DNA of 64,000 bases, from NCBI RefSeq assembly GCF_001752395.1, contig NZ_MKEK01000001.1, forward strand, positions 2,409,147-2,473,146, in the 5' to 3' direction. The notes below the pieces were generated by a model. That model was not told the DNA's origin. It did not search any database and worked only from the letters and a program-made list of their open reading frames with translations. The stretch is from Rheinheimera salexigens (GTDB lineage Bacteria; Pseudomonadota; Gammaproteobacteria; Enterobacterales; Alteromonadaceae). This document shows, piece after piece, positions 53,318-61,131 of this stretch; the first letter of the stretch is position 1, and the number at the start of each line of letters is the position of its first letter. A program made the position numbers and the translations under genes.

Positions 53318-54856
53318 CTATCCTTGCTTTATGTTCCAAGGTAACAGTGGTTCTAGATTATCAGGCTGCTCAGCTAGGTGCTGTAAGCAAGTAGAAATAT
53401 AGTCATGCACCATAATATCGTTGGCCTTTGCCGTTTCAACAAGACTATACAGTATGGCACTGGCATGGGCGCCCTTGCTGGTGTTTGAGAACAGCCAGTT
53501 TTTTCGACCTATTACGAATGGCTTTATTGCTCGCTCGGCGCGGTTGTTATCAATACTGAGTCTGCCATCTTCTAGGTAACGCCGGAACTTTTCAAACTGA
53601 TTTATCCCATAGCTAATGGCTTTACCCAGCGGTATTTTCGGTGGCATTTTGTCTTGATGCTTTATCAGCCACTGATACAATTCATCCACTATCGGCTTGG
53701 CTTTTTGCTGCCTAATGTTGAATTTTTCTTCAGCCGTTTTATCTTTAATGGCTTGCTCTATGCCGTACAGCTTACCAATGAGGTTCAGTACCACGTCTGC
53801 TTTACCCGTTTTCTTATTATCTCCTTTGGCTTCGATGAATTTCCGGCGTATATGCGCAAGACACGCAACCAGTGTTGCCTGCGTTTGCTCGTAAGCTTTA
53901 TAACCATCAACCTGCAGATACCCTTGATAACCTGCAAGAAAATCAACAGTACATTGGCCTGCTCGGCTATTGTTATAGTCAAATAATACAATATTGCGGC
54001 CTTTACCGGCCTTATCATCACCACAACAATACACCCACATATAGCTTGTTGCTTTATCCGCGTTAATCACCTTTAACGGGGTTTCATCGCCATGAATAAC
54101 CGCTTGAGATAACAACACCTCTTTTAAGCGTTGATACAGTGGTGACATCAGTTCAGCACAACGTATCATCCAGCTGGACATGGTTTGTCTGCTCAATTCA
54201 ATTTCGATGTTAGCAAACAGTGTTTCTTGGCGATAAAGCGGTAAGCCAAACTGGTATTTACAGGTAATTATTTGACTTAGCAAACTGGGCGTGGCGATAC
54301 TTTTTGCAATGGCCGTTGCGGGCATAGGGGCGGTTTTTATCACACTTTCAATACCTTCACGCTCACAGTGGCGGCAGGTATATTTAGGGCGAATAGTTTT
54401 AATCACTTTGATATGCGCCGGTACAAATTCTAAGGCTTCACTGCTGCTTTCACCCATTTTGTGCAAGGGGCTTTGACAGCCATCACACACTTTGTCACTG
54501 TCATCTAAGTCAACAACTACGTTAACTCTGGGCAACTGCTTTGGCAGTGGTGTGCGTTTAGGCTTGGTTTTGTCTTTCTTTACTAAGGGAGACGCCGCTA
54601 ATAGCGCGTTATCATGTTCATCAAGCGTTTCTTCCGCTTCATTGAAGACCTCATCTGCGCCTGGCATTTTTTCTGATTTCTTGGCGTACTCTTTGGCAAG
54701 CTTGGCGTTGTAGGCTGCAAGTAACTCATGAATTTGTGCGTCTTTCTTAGCCAATTCTTCGTCTTTTTTTGCCACAACAAGGTGCAACTCAAGCAGCATA
54801 CGCTTGAGTTGCTCTGGGTCGTCAGGTAATGAGTGGGCATCAATTTTCATGGCCAC
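53318..54856 (-). CDS. tnpC: IS66 transposase TnpC
   Basis: 512 residues. N-terminal leucine-zipper-like coiled coil (PDDPEQLKRMLLELHLVVAKK), zinc ribbon (VCDGCQSPLHKMGES, CRHCERE), DDE core with VIHGDETPLKVI, LQVDGYKAYEQ and NNRAERAIKPFVIGR, and the IS66 C-terminus ending LEPLLPWNI. Intact, the catalytic subunit of IS66. Confidence 0.95.
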   Translation of the reverse strand: MAMKIDAHSLPDDPEQLKRMLLELHLVVAKKDEELAKKDAQIHELLAAYNAKLAKEYAKKSEKMPGADEVFNEAEETLDEHDNALLAASPLVKKDKTKPKRTPLPKQLPRVNVVVDLDDSDKVCDGCQSPLHKMGESSSEALEFVPAHIKVIKTIRPKYTCRHCEREGIESVIKTAPMPATAIAKSIATPSLLSQIITCKYQFGLPLYRQETLFANIEIELSRQTMSSWMIRCAELMSPLYQRLKEVLLSQAVIHGDETPLKVINADKATSYMWVYCCGDDKAGKGRNIVLFDYNNSRAGQCTVDFLAGYQGYLQVDGYKAYEQTQATLVACLAHIRRKFIEAKGDNKKTGKADVVLNLIGKLYGIEQAIKDKTAEEKFNIRQQKAKPIVDELYQWLIKHQDKMPPKIPLGKAISYGINQFEKFRRYLEDGRLSIDNNRAERAIKPFVIGRKNWLFSNTSKGAHASAILYSLVETAKANDIMVHDYISTCLQHLAEQPDNLEPLLPWNIKQG

Positions 54857-54934
54857 AATCTAGCAGAATTTACTCGTATTTTCTTGCTGGCAGAGCAGAT
54901 AATTACTGGCGTGGTGGCAATGATCGTTGACTCG

Positions 54935-55294
54935 TCATTCGATCTCTTCTAGATCAGACTGATAGCGCAATGCTTGATGACCAAGCACATCATAACCCGA
55001 TAATAACCCAATAAGTTGTTGCTCGGTGAGCTCAAACTCCAGCTCATCTAATTGACTGGGCCATTTAAACTTATGCTTTTCTAATCGTTTGTACCACAAA
55101 GCAAAACCTGTTTTATCCCAGTACACTAACTTGAGCTTGTCTTTGGCTTTATTACAAAATAAAAATAATGCGCCAGTATAGACATCGCGTTTTAACTCGC
55201 TTTCAACGATAGCAACAAGTCCATCAATAGACTTTCGAAAGTCCACAACATCGCGGTGCAAGTAAATACTGTCGGGTTTAACGAACATTTTCAT
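54935..55294 (-). CDS. tnpB: IS66 accessory protein TnpB (Orf2)
   Basis: 119 residues of the IS66 Orf2 family: DSIYLHRDVVDFRKSIDGLV and LFLFCNKAKDKLKLVYWDKT and GFALWYKRLEKHKF are the usual blocks. Required for transposition together with TnpA and TnpC; exact role unclear. Start overlaps the tnpA stop by 4 bases. Confidence 0.95.
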   Translation of the reverse strand: MKMFVKPDSIYLHRDVVDFRKSIDGLVAIVESELKRDVYTGALFLFCNKAKDKLKLVYWDKTGFALWYKRLEKHKFKWPSQLDELEFELTEQQLIGLLSGYDVLGHQALRYQSDLEEIE

Positions 55295-55590
55295 TCGGCA
55301 AGCTCGCGTAATAATTGACTTAGGAAGGTGGCGGAGGTTGTTGTCGGCAAGCTGAGTGTTACATTGCCAATCGCAAGAGTGAACGGCTGTTGCTGCTCGA
55401 TAACGTCGATTTGTTTGGTGATTTTGGCACGAATAAAATGACCAGATGACGCACTAAGCTTGTTTCTTGTGGCATAAAACGTGTTTTTTGATAAAGCATG
55501 TTGTTGGCAATACTCAGCAATAGTTAAATCGCTAGTTTGTTGCTCTTCGATAATGTTGCGCCACTGCTCAAGGCTACGTGATTTCCTCAT
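55291..55590 (-). CDS. tnpA: IS66 accessory protein TnpA (Orf1)
   Basis: 99 residues with an N-terminal HTH (SLEQWRNIIEEQQTSDLTIA, EYCQQHALSKNTFYATRNKL) as in IS66 Orf1, then a hydrophobic C-terminal tail. Likely binds the IS ends. Start preceded by AGGAGATAATC. Confidence 0.92.
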   Translation of the reverse strand: MRKSRSLEQWRNIIEEQQTSDLTIAEYCQQHALSKNTFYATRNKLSASSGHFIRAKITKQIDVIEQQQPFTLAIGNVTLSLPTTTSATFLSQLLRELAE

Positions 55591-56042
55591 GATTATCTCC
55601 TCATTGAAACGTGGAAATAGCCTAAAGGATTTAACGAGTTATTGGCAGGTGCACTTTGCTAGACGCTTACATTGGATCAAGCAGCGGGTGTGGCACAACC
55701 ACCGACGGCGTTGCCTATAGGGATGTAGGTAAGGGGCGTGAGCAGGAGCGGAAGCTTTAGGATGGCAACAGTCTCACGCCTGTTGAACCTCGAACCTAGA
55801 CTGAAGACAGGTGCCACGGCGGAACAAGTAAGGTAGGCTCTGTTAGCGAAAGCTAATAATCCACGTATACCAGCATGACAACCGACGAACATTACCAGCT
55901 TCATCTAGTGCATTAACTCACTTTACTAGCAAAAATAATGGTTCTTTATTGAGCAGAAAATTACTCAATCTGCTTGACGTGGGGAGTCATACCAGACGCT
56001 TAGCTCACCGGCGCGACGTCAGGAGCGTCCGCGTGGAGCTTA

Positions 56043-57636
56043 TTGATAATCATTGAGCCTTCTCCCTCAGCTTTGCCAGATTGGCTAAGCTGAAAGGCGA
56101 CGAAACCCAAAAGGAGAAGACCCAATGAAATTTTATACTACACAACATCCGTACTATTGTGGAATTGATTTGCATGCTCGCTCTTTATACGTTTGCATTC
56201 TGGATGCTGCCGGTGAAACCATCTTACACCGTGAAATCAAAGCATTGCCAGAACCATTACTAGATATCTTAGCACCTTATATCGGTAATGTTGTCGTTGG
56301 CGTTGAGTGCATGCACTGCTGGTACTGGGTAAGCGACTTATGTGCTGAACATGGTATCGATTTTATTCTTGGTCATGCTTTGTATATGAAGGCCATTCAT
56401 GGCGGCAAAGCAAAAAATGATCGCATAGATTCCTATAAAATTGCTCACCTTATTCGCGGTGGCAATTTCCCGCAGGCCTATGTGTATCCGCCAGAAATGC
56501 GCTCTGCCCGTGATTTATTGCGCCGCCGCACTCGTATTGTTCGCCATGGCGCCGACTTAAAAGCACATGTAAAAAACACCACTAGCCAGTACAATTTACC
56601 CCCTAACAACCTAAATTTACGCTACCCTAACGCCCGCGAAGCTATGCGAGATCGCTTTGATGATCAGTTCGTACAGCGCAATGTTGATCTGGACTTAAAC
56701 ATCATTGCTTTTTACAACCAAGAACTTAGTTCTATTGAATGCTTTATTGAAAAACATGCTAAGCATCATAACGGCAACGATTACCATATCCTGACCAGTT
56801 TTCCCGGTATTGGCCGCATTCTGGCACTGACTATCCTGTACGAAGTTGGCCATATTGAACGCTTTAATACCGTTCAAGACTTTGCTTCATATAGTCGGTT
56901 GATTAAGTGTAAAGCAGAATCTGCGGGTAAAAGCTATGGCACTCAGGGTAATAAAATTGGCAATGCGCATTTGAAGTGGGCCTTCGGTGAGATTGCTGTG
57001 CTTTATCTGCGCGGTAACGACAAAGCCAAATCTTACTTACTCAAGCTACAAAAGCGCATGAGCAAAGCCAAAGCACTCTCCGCGCTCGCGCATAAAATTG
57101 GCCGTTGTGTTTACTACATGCTAAAAAATCAGAAGGTGTTCAATGAAGAACGTTTCTTAACGTGTTAAGTCGCGGGACAAGGTGAGCTGAACGTCTAACT
57201 GGAACACCATGGCTGATGCTCAAATGAAGGCTGGTAGCCAATAGCAACATGCTGAACCACCGGCCTTCTGGCACACTGCCGTAGCCAGCGCGCTTGATTA
57301 GACACCTTGTCGCCGCGCATTACCATCAGCAAGATGGTTTGCACCTGTACTGAGCCTGAAACTAACTGGCTTTAAGCCCGTCGCCTTGAATAGTGCCAGC
57401 AACAGGTTAACCGATGAATGTCTGGTGCCCCTGCTGTCAGCAAGGATGCTGAAATCAGCAGGCACTCACTGAGAGTGAGATAAGAGAGCCCCTATATGTG
57501 TTTGTTGCAGGCTATCGCCTGGCAACCATGATGACAGATGAAGCAGAGTATCTTGCTGATGGACAACAAACTGGCCGCTAGCGCGGCCAGAAGAGCGGCT
57601 TTACCTATTGACTCCGAGAAGGCTCATATGTGTTAG
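56043..57636 (+). mobile_element. IS1111-type IS110-superfamily element, copy 2
   Basis: Same 1,594-bp length and ends as copy 1 at 11967-13560, inverted relative to it. Subterminal IR TGAGCCTTCTC lies about 10 bases inside each end. Non-coding 57169-57604 has several foldable arms (ACTGGCCGC/GCGGCCAG near 57571; GCCTGGCAACC near 57521), the likely guide RNA region. Sits in the attC of cassette 4 at the same core position as copy 1, transposase opposite to the cassettes. Confidence 0.88.
56125..57168 (+). CDS. IS110-superfamily (DEDD) transposase, copy 2
   Basis: 347 residues, same protein sequence as 12435-13478. All DEDD and Ser-motif residues are intact (CGIDLHARS; KNDRIDSYK; GKSYGTQGNKIGN). 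AAAAGGAGAAGACCCA precedes ATG. The identity between copies 43 kb apart means recent transposition or gene conversion. Confidence 0.95.
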   Translation: MKFYTTQHPYYCGIDLHARSLYVCILDAAGETILHREIKALPEPLLDILAPYIGNVVVGVECMHCWYWVSDLCAEHGIDFILGHALYMKAIHGGKAKNDRIDSYKIAHLIRGGNFPQAYVYPPEMRSARDLLRRRTRIVRHGADLKAHVKNTTSQYNLPPNNLNLRYPNAREAMRDRFDDQFVQRNVDLDLNIIAFYNQELSSIECFIEKHAKHHNGNDYHILTSFPGIGRILALTILYEVGHIERFNTVQDFASYSRLIKCKAESAGKSYGTQGNKIGNAHLKWAFGEIAVLYLRGNDKAKSYLLKLQKRMSKAKALSALAHKIGRCVYYMLKNQKVFNEERFLTC

Positions 57637-58588
57637 ATTCATGGGTATCCAAGAATACTGGATCTTTTGAAAGCCTATTTTCAATTTCAGTAGCATCTAG
57701 ACCTTTTGCTAGCTTTAAATACGAATCTGCTTCACTCTCCGAACCCATAGATTTGTGAAGTCTTGCAATATTATAGAATGCAATAGCTTTAGACCCTTCG
57801 TGAATAGCTTCAATATCACTGATAACCTTTAAAATAGAAATGGTATCGATCTTTACTGAATCTTCGCATTTCAAAGCTTCAGCAGCCAGAAGGTCTGCTT
57901 CAACCCAATACCGTCTGCTTGCATTTGAATTCAGATACTCTTTCGCTTTTTCGGGATAGCCATACATTGAAAGCGCTGATGCAATTTCGTGTCTCTGTTC
58001 CCCGCCAATAGAGCGACCAAGAACAAACCTTTTAAACATCAAAGGGAGCGCTTTCCTGCCACGTTTCGTTGACATTAAAAAGGCGAAAATTCCTGCATAT
58101 GCTGCAATTAACGAAATGAATATTGGCTCCTTTTTATCGCCTTTGTTGTAACCAATTATTTTCCCAACCACCCCTTTTCCCCTAAGAGAAATTGCAGCAC
58201 CGCCTGACTGTGGCGAAGTAGCTCTATACATAACGGAAACATTGGCACCCTCACTTGGATTGAGCCCATCAATTCTCAGAGTAATTGAGTTGTCTTTTAC
58301 TTCTTTCGTATGCGAAATTGCGGTATCAATAGCTATTCGGGAGCGCTCGATCACTTCATCGGAAAAGCTGACTACGAGAACGACATCTTCAATTATTTTG
58401 TCACCAGAATTCTTTATCTCAACCTGCTGGATAAATAAAGAATTGCTGGGCTCATCAAAAGGTATGCTCTGTATAGAGTTATAGGTGAGCTCGGCCTTTT
58501 CCGTTTGCCACCAAAATAATGACATTCCGGTTACTATGGTAACAAGCCCTGTAACAAGGGCCGTTGCAATAATAGATTTCCAATTCAT
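57605..58588 (-). CDS. Cassette 4: membrane protein with TPR-like C-terminus, end altered by an IS
   Basis: 327 residues. N-terminal transmembrane helix (IIATALVTGLVTIVTGMSLFW), an extracytoplasmic beta-rich domain of about 120 residues (VEIKNSGDKIIEDVVLVVSF), a second helix (PIFISLIAAYAGIFAFLMS) and a cytoplasmic helical part with TPR-like repeats (ALSMYGYPEKAKEYLN, NIARLHKSMGSESEADSYL). No family recognised. The last nine residues (NTYEPSRSQ) come from the IS end; without it the frame would run about 16 codons into attC before a stop. Confidence 0.75.
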   Translation of the reverse strand: MNWKSIIATALVTGLVTIVTGMSLFWWQTEKAELTYNSIQSIPFDEPSNSLFIQQVEIKNSGDKIIEDVVLVVSFSDEVIERSRIAIDTAISHTKEVKDNSITLRIDGLNPSEGANVSVMYRATSPQSGGAAISLRGKGVVGKIIGYNKGDKKEPIFISLIAAYAGIFAFLMSTKRGRKALPLMFKRFVLGRSIGGEQRHEIASALSMYGYPEKAKEYLNSNASRRYWVEADLLAAEALKCEDSVKIDTISILKVISDIEAIHEGSKAIAFYNIARLHKSMGSESEADSYLKLAKGLDATEIENRLSKDPVFLDTHESNTYEPSRSQ

Positions 58589-58607
58589 GACATATCCATA
58601 TTTAAGA

Positions 58608-58697
58608 ATCTAACGCCCCGCTAAACATCGAGCGTTAGCGAGTCCGGTGGAGGCCACGCCTTTTGTGGCCGGAACGAATTTGAGCGGTTTGTTATGT
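58608..58697 (-). other. attC site of cassette 3
   Basis: Minus strand: left core ACATAAC, AACAAACCGCTCAAATTCG pairing with CGATGTTTAGCGGGGCGTT, loop arms GGCCACAAAAGGCGTGGCC, right core GTTAGAT. About 90 bp; a classic attC. Confidence 0.92.
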
Positions 58698-58700
58698 GAT

Positions 58701-59438
58701 TTATAGTGCACGACTTAAATCAACCGTATAGCCTGCATGCTGTAGCTCTTTTGCTATATCCATTTTCCACGCACCACGATCATCTAAATCAATATACACA
58801 ACTCCGCTAATATCATTCGGGGTTTCAACGCCACCCTTGACGAGAGCTGTAACTTTAGAGCGCCCCAGTCGCCCAATGAAATATCCATGCTCAAACACTA
58901 CATTCTGACGCGCCCTCGGCTTATTTTCTTCCCCTGCTTTTGAACCAACATCACATGGCGTGTATAAAACAATAGCGTACCCAACGTCACCGTAAGACTC
59001 GATTTTTTCAATTATGGTTTTACTTGAGCTTGCCTGCTCATGAAGAATTATTGGATTTAGACCAATCTGCTCAATAAACCGAGCCAAAGTTAATTTAGCT
59101 AGATCGTCGTGTCCGTGAACAATAAAAACCTTTGGATTATTGCCGCTCTGAGATGCGACCAGCTTAGGTTCCTTTTTTCCATCTGACTTTTTGACGATCA
59201 TTTGATAGCCTGCCGGTATAGATCCCAGACCTTCATGAAATCCAGGGTCTATAACTTCGTACAGCTCAATGCCACCATTGGACATTTTTCGCTCAACAAA
59301 ATCACCTGACTCAATCAGAATATCGGATTGCTGAATGAATATTTTATTCTTTTGAACACTGGCAGGGATGTCCGCATGCTCTTCGCCACTAGAGCGCATC
59401 ACTCTTACTCTATCATTGAGCATGTCTTTAAATGGCAT
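58701..59438 (-). CDS. Cassette 3: TIR-like nucleotide-binding protein (CAP12/Pycsar effector type, PF10137)
   Basis: 245 residues from ATG 59438 (GGAGTAGAT upstream); the longer frame to 59591 only translates the preceding attC. Residues 1-100 are an extra N-terminal domain. Residues 103-245 are the TIR-like domain: PKVFIVHGHDDLAKLTLARF, LHEQASSSKTIIEK, GYAIVLYTPCDVG, and NVVFEHGYFIGRLGR with E183 as the likely catalytic Glu. In CBASS and Pycsar systems this domain cleaves NAD+ on sensing a cyclic nucleotide or phage. No cyclase gene is nearby, so any defence role is inference. Confidence 0.85.
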   Translation of the reverse strand: MPFKDMLNDRVRVMRSSGEEHADIPASVQKNKIFIQQSDILIESGDFVERKMSNGGIELYEVIDPGFHEGLGSIPAGYQMIVKKSDGKKEPKLVASQSGNNPKVFIVHGHDDLAKLTLARFIEQIGLNPIILHEQASSSKTIIEKIESYGDVGYAIVLYTPCDVGSKAGEENKPRARQNVVFEHGYFIGRLGRSKVTALVKGGVETPNDISGVVYIDLDDRGAWKMDIAKELQHAGYTVDLSRAL

Positions 59439-59462
59439 ATCTACTCCTTGATTGGTTTGATC

Positions 59463-59559
59463 ACATAACCCCGCGTTAAGGTGTGACGCACGTTTGGCTA
59501 CACTTGAGCAAAGCGAAAATGCCAAGCGTAAGGAATCACTCTTAAACGCTTTGTTATAC
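59463..59559 (-). other. attC site of cassette 2 of the minus array
   Basis: Left core GTATAAC, then AACAAAGCGTTTAAGAGTG pairing with CACACCTTAACGCGGGGTT, right core GTTATGT. About 97 bp. The stop codon TAA of the DUF6236 gene lies within the left core. Confidence 0.92.
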
Positions 59560-60411
59560 GAGTTCTCTTTGGATACTCGAAAGATATGCAAAATGTTTGT
59601 ACTCAGCGGGTATGTTACGTCCGACGCCCAATTCGCGATAGCTAAATTTCAGCGCACAAGCCCCTAAAGCTGCCACATTGAGCCCCTGCATATATGGTTG
59701 ATAATTTTCTGGCAAATAACCATTGCCCAGCATCATTGCATTACTTACACCAAACCACGGGTCAGTCGCTATTGCCGTTAAAGAACGTTTAACTCTTTGA
59801 AATCCAGTTTCTTTCATCACGCGATTGAAATCGTTTAAATCACGATGAAGTTTATTGATTGCTTTATTCTTTCGCTTAGGTATATCTTGGCTTGTAACTA
59901 CAGCATCTACAATTGAATCCATAGCATCACGTAATGCTAAAAGCTCTGGCAACCTTTTACTTTTAAAATCAATAACTTCTGAAAGGGGGACATCACCTGT
60001 TGGAATTTGAATAGCATTGTACAATTCAAATTCTAAACACCCTTGTGTCTTTGCATATTGCTGAGGAATAATTAATTGATCCGTTGGCTGGGCAATACTC
60101 CACTCTTCATTTTTAACTTTGTTATTTTCTTCGTAAGCAGCCATTTGAGTTGCTAGTGGTAAAAATCCATTTTGATCACCTCGTAACTCACGAAATCGTA
60201 CTGCTGTAGACTTAGCAATCCCTTCCTGAATTAAGAAGTCAACATCCTGACCACCACCAATATGAATCATATTGTTTGTTGGATAATCTATCTTGTCCCA
60301 AAAAAGAAGGTAATTTCTGATATTTATAGGTTCAACAGAACCATTCATTTGTAATCCATGCCCATTATTCAAGATTGAATAATTTGGAGTAATTATTATA
60401 CCGCGTTCCAT
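59554..60411 (-). CDS. Cassette 2 of the minus array: DUF6236 family protein
   Basis: 285 residues, soluble. RGIIITPNYSILNNGHGLQM at the start, LLFWDKIDYPTNNMIHIGGG, and TDPWFGVSNAMMLGN near residue 220 fit the DUF6236 family by eye. Function unknown; the family appears in cassette and mobile contexts. AGGAGGCTAA precedes ATG. Stop is inside the attC core, as often seen in compact cassettes. Confidence 0.65.
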   Translation of the reverse strand: MERGIIITPNYSILNNGHGLQMNGSVEPINIRNYLLFWDKIDYPTNNMIHIGGGQDVDFLIQEGIAKSTAVRFRELRGDQNGFLPLATQMAAYEENNKVKNEEWSIAQPTDQLIIPQQYAKTQGCLEFELYNAIQIPTGDVPLSEVIDFKSKRLPELLALRDAMDSIVDAVVTSQDIPKRKNKAINKLHRDLNDFNRVMKETGFQRVKRSLTAIATDPWFGVSNAMMLGNGYLPENYQPYMQGLNVAALGACALKFSYRELGVGRNIPAEYKHFAYLSSIQRELV

Positions 60412-60425
60412 TTAGCCTCCTGCTC

Positions 60426-60511
60426 GTATAACGCTTAACATATGGGGATTTTAGGATCGCTTTGGGGCGAAGCCCAGCGAGTAAAATTCCCACCATAATG
60501 TTTTGTTATGT
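60426..60511 (-). other. attC site of cassette 1 of the minus array
   Basis: Left core ACATAAC, arms ATTATGGTGGGAATTTTA / TAAAATCCCCATATGTTAA, loop GGGCTTCGCCC, right core GTTATAC. About 86 bp. Confidence 0.9.
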
Positions 60512-60736
60512 GTTTAATATATTACTAAGCTTTTTACATAAGTAATAAACTACAAAAGCGTTTATAGCTCCGAAGATGGCCAATAACTTTATTGCAACTA
60601 GAGTATGCGGTGCCTGAGCATATAAAAAACCTACAGCAAAAAATGAAATAGCCACTAAAACAAATGCCAAAATCATAGCTAATTTAAAGTCGATTTTATT
60701 ATCTCTAATTTTAATTGTATCCATTACATTTGACAT
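60506..60736 (-). CDS. Cassette 1 of the minus array: small two-helix membrane protein
   Basis: 76 residues from ATG 60736. Two transmembrane helices (LAMILAFVLVAISFFAVGFLY cut short; LVAIKLLAIFGAINAFVVYY) and short charged ends. A longer frame to 60853 would only translate the cassette junction. Unknown function; its TAA stop sits in the attC core. Small membrane proteins are common integron cargo. Confidence 0.7.
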   Translation of the reverse strand: MSNVMDTIKIRDNKIDFKLAMILAFVLVAISFFAVGFLYAQAPHTLVAIKLLAIFGAINAFVVYYLCKKLSNILNT

Positions 60737-61131
60737 ATTGAACCTTACTTTGAGTAACACATAACAACTATTATCAGAGGAAACTTTCCTTTTATTCTGA
60801 CAAAGGAGCTTCTTATTAGTAACTCCCCATATTATTAACAAAAGCAGTAACACTTTGCTATCACTATCTTATTATTAAACTGTTTCAAGGAGACATTTGT
60901 GCAAATCAGGAAAGTTTCCTGATTTCGTGACTTGGCAGGAAAACATTCAACACTGGTTATAAGTACAGCTAAAACGATACTTATTTTATGTTCCTTAAAT
61001 ACTAAATAAGCGAGATATCAATGTCTGCTACTCACAACTCAAAGCAGACTATAAACGTATTAGGTCGAACGGAAAATACATTGAGATAATTGACGCTCTA
61101 ACGTAAACAAAAGTTGGTATGCTATTTTCAA
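60737..61131. other. Upstream edge of the cassette array, with palindrome
   Basis: The first cassette starts at core ACATAAC/GTTATGT (60759-60765). No attC arm or integrase lies beyond it. A perfect 23-bp palindrome with core AGGAAA-G-TTTCCT spans 60903-60925, and the same core with C in the middle occurs at 60778-60790. It could be a terminator, an operator or attI remains. The rest shows nothing. Confidence 0.5.

Larger units (their letters stand above)
53296..55670 (-). mobile_element. Complete IS66-family element
   Basis: 2,375 bp. Inverted ends GTAAGCGTCTAGC on both sides and an 8-bp direct repeat ATTGGATC (53288-53295, 55671-55678), the IS66 target duplication. Contains tnpA, tnpB and tnpC on the minus strand. 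Inserted in the 3' non-coding part of the IS1111 element 2. Confidence 0.95.
52013..55993 (+). mobile_element. IS1111-group element 2, interrupted by IS66
   Basis: Ends with inverted ATGACTCCCCACG (52016-52028 and 55978-55990) a few bases inside the boundary, the subterminal IR layout of IS1111. A direct AGAC (52009-52012, 55994-55997) flanks it. Without the IS66 and its 8-bp duplication it is about 1.6 kb. It is inserted at the right end of the same attC that holds IS1111-type copy 2. The 3' non-coding part, where the guide RNA of this group is made, is 53267-53295 plus 55671-55977 and is split by the IS66, so the element is probably dead. Confidence 0.75.
55994..57638 (-). other. attC site of cassette 4, split by two elements
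   Basis: On the minus strand the left core ATCTAAC (57632-57638) is the reverse complement of the cassette 4 start GTTAGAT (58608-58614). After the IS1111-type copy 2 the site resumes AATAAGCTCCACGCGG and ends near GAGCTAAGCGTCT, where element 2 begins. Arms TAAGCTC-CACG and CGCCGGTGAGCTTA-like sequence pair. The right core is disturbed (GTCT rather than GTTR). Confidence 0.7.

Noticed and set aside
53318-55590. IS66 genes as part of the cassette array
   Set aside because: Clean inverted ends and an 8-bp target duplication show a later insertion.
59439-59591. N-terminal extension of the TIR gene to 59591
   Set aside because: The extra 51 codons translate the attC site (NKAFKSDSLRLAF...), and a good ribosome site precedes ATG 59438.
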